From positions 682,001 through 746,000 of the forward strand of contig NC_016132.3 of NCBI RefSeq assembly GCF_000005505.3: a stretch of 64,000 nucleotides of DNA. The letters run 5' to 3'. This DNA is from Brachypodium distachyon (taxonomy: Eukaryota; Streptophyta; Magnoliopsida; Poales; Poaceae). A program made the translations under genes and the position numbers. The notes beneath the pieces are model-generated. The model did not search any database. It saw nothing but the letters and a program-made list of their open reading frames with translations, and had not been told where the DNA came from. Of the stretch, positions 55,740 through 64,000 are shown piece after piece (positions within the stretch are counted from its first letter, which is position 1; every line of letters begins with the position of its first letter).

Positions 55740-56112
55740 TGTTGTATATAAAAATCAGCAGCGCAACCATGTAGAAAAGAAAGCAAGATACAGTAAAAAT
55801 CAAATTGACTAGAGTAAATAGACTAGAGTACTTTCAAAAAAAAATCAAATTGAAATATTACTAGGGGAAGTTGGAAATACCTGGTTTAGGTACTCTTCAT
55901 ACATAAGAAACTTAAATAGACTAGAGTACACACTAAGTTTTAGATGCCACATGAACACAGCTAAAGCCACATTACAATATTAAGAGAGATTAATCAGAGA
56001 AGACTCAGCTTCATGGATGCCATTGTTTTTCAAGAAAACAGGAGTTCTCATCATGTAGCTGAATATAGCCAATACTTCGCTAGACTAAGGTTCGCACTTG
56101 CCAAATCTTTTT
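55740..56112. other. FB3 3' flank
   Basis: No gene. CTAGGGGAAGTTGGAAATAC and GAGAAGACTCAGCTTCATGG match the FB1 3' flank (about 39504 and 39670), showing the F-box duplication unit reaches beyond the last exon. Confidence 0.5.
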
Positions 56113-58829
56113 TTAACATAAAAATAATGCCAACCATCTTGATGCAATGTGATAAAAAACGAAGAGAACTCCCACAGCCTTTCCTGCACCTGGAGAACAG
56201 AAAATCATCAGTATGTGAGTGATCTGATACAGATACAGATATAACCTATTAGTATCACCTACTATATGACACAGTGAATGAACAAGATGTCTGTACAAGC
56301 TCATAGTCAGGTCAGCAACATAAAGAAAACCCCTGAAACAGATATCATGTCCCTAGCTACATCTCCTAGAAATACAGATGACAACAAAATAAATCGTAGA
56401 GGACTTCAGAGATTGTTAATTTGTTGTAGTGGGGGAGTTGAATGCTGTGACTGATTTTTGTAATAACAAAAACTGGACGAGTAATATATTGCAGTCAGAT
56501 TATAGATTCATGAAACAGCTAAACCAAGGGAGAACTCTCATCTGGATAACATTTACGAACCAAAACACTGTCATTGTGCATTGTCTGTCTTACTCACATG
56601 CATGAATCCCTAATGCTGAAAGGACAGTTGCCTGCAGCCTACGGGTGCAAATTAACTAAGTTCGCAGTTGGATATTTTCCATAGGAAAATCAAACAGTCC
56701 AAATCTCACAAACTATATTCAGATGGTATTCTTACCACTCGAACCATTCCAGCACATTAGTACATCAAACAAGACGGCTGTCCTATGTATCACGCAACAT
56801 TTCAGCTCCATCACATCCACCAGCATTGGCTATGCCTAGAAGCACAAGGAGTCAAGCAATTAACGGAATTTCCAAGGAAAACACAAATGGATAAGAAAAG
56901 GCAGCTGTGGGTCAGCTGCCAACAAATGAGAAAATAACTCACTTTTAATACAACTATATAACTGACTTTTTATATATGCTTTAACTCATAGAAACTAGCA
57001 ATACATAAACAAAACCAAGTCTGTTCTAAAATGGAAAGAATACAATCCTGAAAACAGTAACTTAGCTACCTCGAAGGATTTAGCAGATAAGAAAAAAGAT
57101 GTCTGGAATATTTCTCATGTAAATGCATAACATGTCATGCCAAGCAGACAAAATTAGAAAATGCCAAAACTAGCAAACTCTAGAAACAAAAGTAGTCTTA
57201 GGTAGTTAGTTCTAAATAAATGAAGCCTGCAGATTAGAGACAAAGATATGAAATGTAATTTTGTGTGCTAAAGATGTTAGATGCTTAATGGAGGGTCCTC
57301 CACATGTGACAAAGAAAATAATTATTTCAGAAGGTATGGATTCAGCGAAATTTGCTTTTGAGTCAAGAAAATTAGCATGATTAAACAGATAAATGTATAT
57401 AACTAGCTTCGGCATTCCAAACAGGCCAACTGAGTTCTCATTTCACATGATTTTACAATATTTTACTAATTTTACATATGATTTGGCATCACCCGTGAAT
57501 GCAGACAGCTGCATTGATTGATAACATTAAGAACAATACAGCTATTAGTTTGTTTATGTAGCAAAGGGAAACTGCTAATTACACTGAGGTTGTGAGAGAC
57601 TAAAAGAGCAGAATAAAATGTTGAAGCAACCATATGAAACATAACTGGATTGGATTACTCCTACAATATAAGTAGTAAGGATGAACAATCACCTGGTGTA
57701 TAAAAACTTGTAAATGGATAGTAGTAAACGATATCATCGATTTCATGAAGTCTCTTGAAATGCATTGACTTAAGTTGAACCATGTAGACATTGGAGTCAA
57801 CATGAATAAAAATGGCATCTGTATCCTCAGTGTATCCCAGTATACTTTCCATCCCTCTCTCCCATTCCTCAAGCTGAGAAGGAAGCCCCAGAATATTATG
57901 AATGCCAACAGTCTTGCGCACAAACCAGGTGGCAACACCATGGCAATTGACCTTCCTCTCCCACATTTGGAAGCTGGGGTAAGACAATGTGACCAAGCCA
58001 ACATCACCATCCTCAACCTGAATTATCTGGCGCCTGCGGAAATCATCTGTAATGGGAGGCCCCGTGATAACAGATAGGCTCTGTTCATCCAAATCAAACT
58101 CAAGCATACCATTGCTCATGTACAACCAATAAAGAGCATTACCAACAAGGGTAGCAGGAGCGCCCATATCCCAAAGCTCACATGGAGCCGCTGTTGAGAT
58201 AACATTGCCCCATATGCCAGTTTCCGAAGAATAAACGCACGCGAGGGCTCGATTATCTTCTCTGCACATGCACACAAGGACCACCTTAAAGGGGCTCGAG
58301 TGGCAGCCTCCGTGCACATGGCCCAGGTCGCCGGCGGCACAGACCACCGTCCCGTTGAAAAAGCCCATGTTGAACTCTGGTGAAATGGTCACGCAGCGCT
58401 GCTCGCCAGAGATGGGCTCGCACACAACGGCCTCTTTCCGCAACCGGCATTTGACGAGGACGCGACCGTGGCGGCACCTGAGCACTTGGTTCTTGCGGAG
58501 ACTACTGCGCTGTGAAGGGAGAAGCACTCAGGAGAGATGCGGTCAGGTGGATCCAGGATTGGGATGAAGACGAAGTTGTCAAGGCATCGGAAGACGCTGA
58601 GGAGGGGCGGCTTTTTCCCATGGCGGGTGCGGAAGCGTTGGAGGAACTTGGGGTCGGTGACGAGCCGTCGCGACCGCTTGCAAACAGCGGAGGCACGTGG
58701 CAGGGAGGATGGCTCCGGCAGGAGCCGGAGGAGGATCTCACGGAGGAGGTCATCACCGTCCGGCAGGGAGGCAGGCGCTGCCGGTGAGCTGCCGTGGCGG
58801 TGGGCTATTTCGCCGCCTTCCTCGCTCAT
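56113..58829 (-). pseudogene. FB3: F-box protein, frameshifted
   Basis: Minus-strand exon 1 is 58829-57693 and predicted exon 2 is 56189-56113. The start MSEEGGEIAHRHG and F-box (SLPDGDDLLREILLRLLPEP, CKRSRRLVTDPKFL) are intact, but next to FB4 one base is missing between TTCTCCCTT and GTGCTCAGG (near 58500-58520; 29 against 30 nt), shifting the frame and ending translation at 58389. The rest of the protein is intact in the next frame: CRHGRVLV, CHSSPFKVVL, YSSETGIW, MVQLKSMHFKRL, FTSFYTPG. The last exon also carries one extra base relative to FB4 (A-run), altering the tail (GAGKAVGVLFVFYH). As read the gene gives an F-box-only protein of about 146 residues. Confidence 0.75.
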
Positions 58830-59540
58830 GTGGAATGGGGAACAGAGACAGACACACAGTGCGAAGACAGTACTTTTGCTGATTACAGGAAAAAGGGGCT
58901 GTGTATGTAGTGTGCAGGCACTTGTAGGCTTACGGGGTTCTCCCCTGGCAGATTAGGAAACCATGTCGATTTCACAGCAGAGCAGGTTGTTCCATTTTGT
59001 TGTGACGTAATTAACCCACCATTCCCCAAATTTACCACCTTCTTTCTCCTTGGGATTCTTTGTGCCATCTCCAGCCGCTGGGGGAGCTCTAAGCTCTTCC
59101 ATACACACAAATCTTCCTAACATAGTTACATATAGCAAGTATTCCAAAGAACAGATCCTCCCTCCAGGAAATACGTCCACCAGAAAAGAAGGAAAAGAGT
59201 ACATCCTAATTTTTTGGCTAGTCAGGTATGTCACATATTCAGTTCTAAGGAAAAATGACCTGAAAACTACCTAAATCAAACAAATACATGTGGAATGTAC
59301 ACAGCTTATCACCCAATGATCATAAAGTGTAGCTAACGAGATTTCACAAAATCAGTTCAGACAGCTCACACCCACACTTAGTCCACATACAACGTGGCAA
59401 GAACAAAATTGAAATCCTTGATGTGTGCATAGAAAAAATACACCGAACTCAGTTCCAAAACCAACACTCCCAATTATCTGGAACTGCTGAAACAAATTCA
59501 AATTGCTAGAATGCAAAACTAATTTCGCAGCAAAACTAAG
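58830..59540. other. FB3 upstream region; one unassigned frame
   Basis: A minus-strand frame (59140-58953) reads MLGRFVCMEELRAPPAAGDG and KFGEWWVNYVTTKWNNLL. It looks protein-like but I cannot place it; it might be a captured exon. I do not call a gene. Confidence 0.3.
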
Positions 59541-59549
59541 CAAGGTAAA

Positions 59550-60150
59550 ACTGCATCCTATATGATGGAAACTAAATCCAATATATAAAACATGTTGAAC
59601 ATATCTACAACAAGTATATAAGGTAATACTACATCTGTTATAGCAAAATTACATCCTATCATAACGAAACTATATCCTATCTCCATTTGAAAAGAAATAC
59701 TCCATCCTATGTATTTGAACATACATACCTACAACAAAACACAGTAAGGTGAAACTCCCTCCTGATATGAGAAAAACTGCATCGTGTATATCAAGCATAC
59801 CTGCACCATACCAAAATAAGGTAAAAATCCAGTATATCAAGCATATCTGCGGAGAAACTAAATAAGGTAAAAACTACATCTAATATAATAAACATACGTC
59901 CCGCTGTGAACATACCTTACATCTAATATAGAATCCTGCTCAGAGCATGCATGATAGAATTGTTTGATCCACAAGATTTGCATCTGAAAAGAAAGAACCC
60001 AAAGAAATGCCATGTCAGTTAACGGTCCAATTCATCCCTTAGGGGTTACATCTAATATAAATAATAATTACATCCAACATTATTACTTCCAAGAAGTGTT
60101 CTTTGTAGTTACACCTAATATAATGATTGTTGCATCTAATACTATATGTG
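59550..60150. repeat. Degenerate short repeats, ACATC(T/C)AATATAA type
   Basis: Variants of AAGGTAAAACTACATC and ACATCTAATATAATAA recur at irregular spacing at least ten times (e.g. 59545, 59620, 59650, 59750, 59830, 59865, 59935, 60050, 60110). This may be the decayed interior of a transposon with diverged subrepeats. Confidence 0.5.
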
Positions 60151-61019
60151 ACCATTTTTCAAATCGTTGACTGCTACCTAAACACACTGAAGTAAAAAAA
60201 AAAACAAGAAATATTCCACCAATTGCTTTAGTTTTCTCATAAAAAATAATTTCTATTTCAAAAGATCTAAAGACCGCAGCACATCCAAAAGTAGACTACT
60301 ATGTTGGTAGCAGTTTGACTAAATGATGCATAAATTCATGCAATTTTTTTTGAAGGAACCACTATGGACCGTTATGAATTGTGGCGTATATAACCCCGGG
60401 TAACAAAAACCAGAAGGTCCTTTGGACGTCTACGATTAATCTCACAAGCAACTGTGGCCTTTGTGGTTATGCCATACACTAGTACCTCGAAAGAAAGTTC
60501 CAAACTTCAATATTTAGAGATGAAAATTTAACAAGAAAACTTTGTAATCAAACACTTAATTATAACCATATATGAAATCAATAAAATAAGCAATAGATGT
60601 GCTGGTGAATTAGTAACCATATGCCCTTTAGCTTTCTTAACTGCAAGCCACATGACAAGGAAAAACAAATTATTTACCGAACTGATGTGCTTTTGAGGAA
60701 ATTCACAGAACACACAATCCAGATGGATGTGTCATGTATCAGCAAATTGCCTTAATGAGTCGCATAGCTCTAACCACATGAGACTGGAGATGGTGTCGTT
60801 GGGTACACATCTTAATACAAGCAATTTATTGACGACACATAAATCAAAGCCCAATTCTACTGCTACAGCCGGGAAACAGTCGAGGAAGATGGTATACATA
60901 TTAAGTTGATGAAGAAAACAGGAGTTCCAACATGGAGGCCCATCATGTAGCTGAATATAGCAAATACTTCGCTAGACAAAGGTGTGCTCTGGCCAAATCT
61001 TTTTAACATAGAAACGAGG
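60150..61019. other. FB4 3' flank; no gene seen
   Basis: Contains sequence like the flanks of FB1 and FB3 near its right end (ACAGGAGTTCCAACATGG; AGCTGAATATAGCAAATACT). No gene supported. Confidence 0.4.
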
Positions 61020-63747
61020 CTAACCATCTTGATGCAATGTGATATACTCGAAGAGAACTCCAACAGCCTTTCCTGCACCTGGAGAAAACAAAATCCTCAA
61101 TATGTTAGTGATCTGATACAGATACAGACAGCACCTATCAGTATCACCTATATGACACGGTGAATGAAAAAGATGCGTGTACAAACACATGGTCAGCTCA
61201 GCAACATAAAGAAAAACCCTGTAACAGATATCATGTCCCTGGCTATATCTCCTAGTAATACAGATGACAACAAAATTAATCTTAGAAGCCTTTTGAGATT
61301 GTTAATTTGTTGCGATAGGGGAGTTTAATGTTGTGACTGATTTTTGTACTAACAAAATGGACAAGTAATATATTCTTGTCAGCTTATAGAATATAGATTC
61401 CAAAACAGCTAAACCAAGGGAGAAGTGCAGAACTCTCATCTGGATAACATTTACGATCCAAAAAACTATCACTGTGCCTTGTCATCAACCAAAATCATCT
61501 GTGTTACTCACATGCATGAATCCCCAAAGCCGAAAGGACAGTTGCCTGCGGCCTACGGGTGCAAGCTAGCCACGTTGGCAGTTGGATATTTTCCATACAA
61601 AATCAAACAGTGTCTGACATACTATATACAGATGGTATACTTACCAGTCAAACCAATTTAGCAGATTAGAACATCAAACAAGACGGCCGTCCTATTTATG
61701 ATGCAACATTACAGCTCCATCACATCCACCAGAATTGGCTATGCCTAGAAGCATAAGGAGTCAAGGAATTAACGGAATTTCAAAGGATAACACAAACGGA
61801 TAAGAGAAGGCAGCTGTGGGCCAGTTGCCAACAAATGTAACTTGAAAAAATAACTCACTTTTCATATAGCTATATAACTCAATTTTTATACATGCCTTAT
61901 AGCCCATAGAAACTAGCAATACATAAAAAAACAAATCTGTTGTAAAATGTTAAGAATATAATCCTGAAAATAGTAACTTCGTTACCTCATGAGGAAGGTT
62001 TTAGCATGTAAGAAAAGAATGTATAGAATTTTTCACATGCAAATGCATCACATGTCATGCCAAGCAGACAAAATTAAAACATGCCAAAACTAGGAAACTC
62101 CAGCTAGCAACAAAAGTAATCTTGGGTAGTTAGTTCTATATGAATGAAGCCAGATTAGAGATAAGACACGAAATTTATTTTTGTGTGCTAAAGATGTACT
62201 AGTCACTTGCTGGAGGGTCTTCCACAAGTGACATAGAAAAGAATTATTTCAGAAGGTATAGATTAAGTGAAAGTTGTTATCGACTTAAGAAAATTAGTAT
62301 GATTGAACAGATAAATGTATATAAATAGCTTCGGCATTCCAAACAGGCCAACTGAGTTTCTCATTTGACATGATTTTAAAATACTTTACTAATTTTACAT
62401 TTGATTTGGCATCTCTCAGGAATGAAGACAGTTGCGTTGATTGATAACATGAAAAAACAATACAGCTATAAGTTTGCCCATGTAGTAAAGGGAAACTGCC
62501 AATTACGCTGAAGTTGTGAACGACTAAAGAAGCATAATAAAATGTTCAAGCAACATATGAAACATAACTGAATTGAATTGGATTACTCGTAAAAATACAC
62601 GTAGTAAGGATGACCAATCACCTGGTGTATAGAAACTCACAAAAGGATGGTAGTCAAAGACATAACGGGTTTCATGAAGTCTCTTGGATTGCATTGACTT
62701 AAGTTGAACCATGTAGACATTGGAGTCAACATATATAAAAATGTCATCGGTGTCCTCAGCATATCCCAGTATAGTTTCCATGCCTCTCGCCCGTAACAAA
62801 ATCTGAGGAGGAAGCCCAAGAATATTATGCATGTCAACAGTCTTCTGCACCAACCAGTTGGCAACACCATGGCAATTGACCTTCCTCTGCCAAATTTGGA
62901 TGCTAGGGTAAGAAAATATGACCAAGCCAATATTGCCATCCTCAGCCTGGATTATCTGGCGGCTGCCATCGCTGAAATCATCTGTAACGGGAGGCCCCTC
63001 GATCACAGAAAGGCTCTCCCCATCCAACCCAAACTCAAGTATACCATCTCTCATAGGTAACCAATAAAGAGAATTGCCAACAAGTGTACCAGGAGAGCCG
63101 GTATCAGATAGGCAACATTCTGCCGCTGTTGAGATGATATTGCCCCATATGCCAGTCTCCGAAGAGTAAACGCAGGCGAGGGGTCGATTATCTTCTCTGC
63201 TCATGGACACCAGGACCACCTTAAAGGGGCTCGAGTGGCAGCCTCCGTGCACATGGCCCTGGTCGCCGGCGGCACAGACCACCGCCCCGTTGAAAAAGCC
63301 GCACTTGAACGGCGACGGAACGGCCACGCGGCGCTGCTCGCCGGAGATGGGCTCGCACACAACGACCTCTTTCGTCGCGAAGCATTTGACGAGGACGCGA
63401 CCGTGGCGGCACCCGAGCACGCCGTTGTGGTGACGGCTGCGGCAGCTGCCAAGGGAGAAGCGGTCGGGGGAGATGCGATCGGGTGGGCCTAGGATGGGGT
63501 TGAAGACGAGCTCGCCAAGGGTCCGGAAGACGCCGAGGAGGGGCGGCTTCCCGTGGCGGGCGCGGAAGCACTGGAGGAACTTGGGGTCGGTGGCGAGCCC
63601 CCGCCACCGCTTGCAGACGGCGGAGGCGCGGACGAGGGAGGATGGCTGCGGCGGGAGGCGCACGAGTATCTCTCGGAGGAGGTCGTCGTCGTCCGGCAGG
63701 GAGGCAGCACCACGGCAGCGAGCCATTTCGCCGGCCTCCTCGCTCAT
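61020..63747 (-). CDS. FB4: F-box protein (grass F-box family)
   Basis: Minus-strand exon 1 is 63747-62622, and the predicted exon 2 is 61078-61020, joined in phase 1 across a 1543-bp intron, for 394 residues. ATG 63747 starts MSEEAGEMARCRGAA. F-box: SLPDDDDLLREILVRLPPQP, RASAVCKRWRGLATDPKFLQ. C-terminal landmarks: LGCRHGRVLV, CEPISGEQRRVAV, CHSSPFKVVL, VYSSETGIW, LYWLPM, MVQLKSMQSKRL, SFYTPG. The last exon reads GAGKAVGVLFEYITLHQDG, the best-preserved form, and agrees with FB2 at G-A-G, V-L, E and LHQ. Unspliced, the frame continues to 62524 with no homology to paralogue ends of the same kind. Expected role: substrate adaptor in an SCF ubiquitin ligase. Confidence 0.78.
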
Positions 63748-64000
63748 ATGGTGGGTTGGGGAATCGCAGGCGCCGTCGTGACCTAGAATACGACTCGCTG
63801 ATACGGGGTATTTTGCTCCTATACGTGGTATTGGGCCCTGAGCCCCTGACGAGTGCTATTGGTAATGGGCCTGCAAATTCCTATTTATTTATTTTTTGAG
63901 TGGAAGCAAATTGTTCTCGTGTCATTTTTTTTCCCGCAATGAATAGTTCGAATGTGACGATTTTTTTTTAAATATATAGCTCTCACATTATGTTCTTTAC
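63748..64000. other. FB4 promoter region
   Basis: Upstream sequence of FB4 up to the window edge. ATACGGGGTATTTTGC/ATACGTGGTATTGGGC and homopolymer T runs are present, with no gene. Confidence 0.4.

Noticed and set aside
58953..59234. Small gene with GEWWVNYVTTKWNNLL
   Set aside because: The stretch looks protein-like but no start context, introns or family could be supported; it may be a captured fragment.

Overview
The window is nuclear DNA of a grass, most likely a small-genome Pooideae species (Brachypodium-like). Evidence: GC-rich first exons with GT-AG introns, many Stowaway MITEs beginning CTCC(C/T)TCC, Tourist/Harbinger MITEs, L1-type LINE debris, and typical grass families (LRK10-like and thaumatin-type receptor kinases, F-box/FBD and other F-box families). 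The species is inferred from style, not from a search. Exon coordinates below were worked out by hand from splice signals, reading phase and comparison of paralogues within the window.

Layout. 1-6.9 kb: no gene; MITEs and a tRNA-derived SINE with a perfect 18-bp target-site duplication. 7.0-10.2 kb: F-box/LRR/FBD pseudogene with two frameshifts; its second intron holds four 189-bp tandem repeats. 11.0-20.4 kb: seven tandem copies (PepA-PepG, six apparently intact) of a two-exon gene family for small secreted proline-rich peptides sharing a (P/H)(H/N)RKTLQ core near the C-terminus and a W-box promoter block. 20.8-21.5 and 28.8-29.2 kb: two members (X1, X2) of a second small secreted peptide family with a similar promoter. 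22.2-27.3 kb: a head-to-head pair of LRK10-like receptor kinases (RK1 dead, RK2 intact). 30.3-32.6 kb: a PIF/Harbinger deletion derivative abutting a 5'-truncated F-box-associated gene. 35.4-37.4 kb: an intronless thaumatin-domain receptor kinase. 39.7-43.6 and 51.8-63.7 kb: four minus-strand F-box genes of one family (FB1-FB4; FB3 frameshifted). 44.9-50.6 kb: a second head-to-head LRK10-like pair (RK3, RK4) in mirror image to the first.

How it may fit together. Secreted-peptide genes with WRKY-type W-boxes sit next to extracellular-domain receptor kinases and F-box genes, all expanding by tandem or inverted duplication and showing birth-and-death decay (dead kinase, relic kinase and thaumatin fragments, frameshifted F-box genes, a peptide exon fused to a neighbour's promoter). 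This looks like a fast-evolving perception or defence locus. I did not recognise the PepA-G family; it is the best candidate here for an undescribed system. A ligand-receptor link between peptides and kinases is only a hypothesis from proximity.
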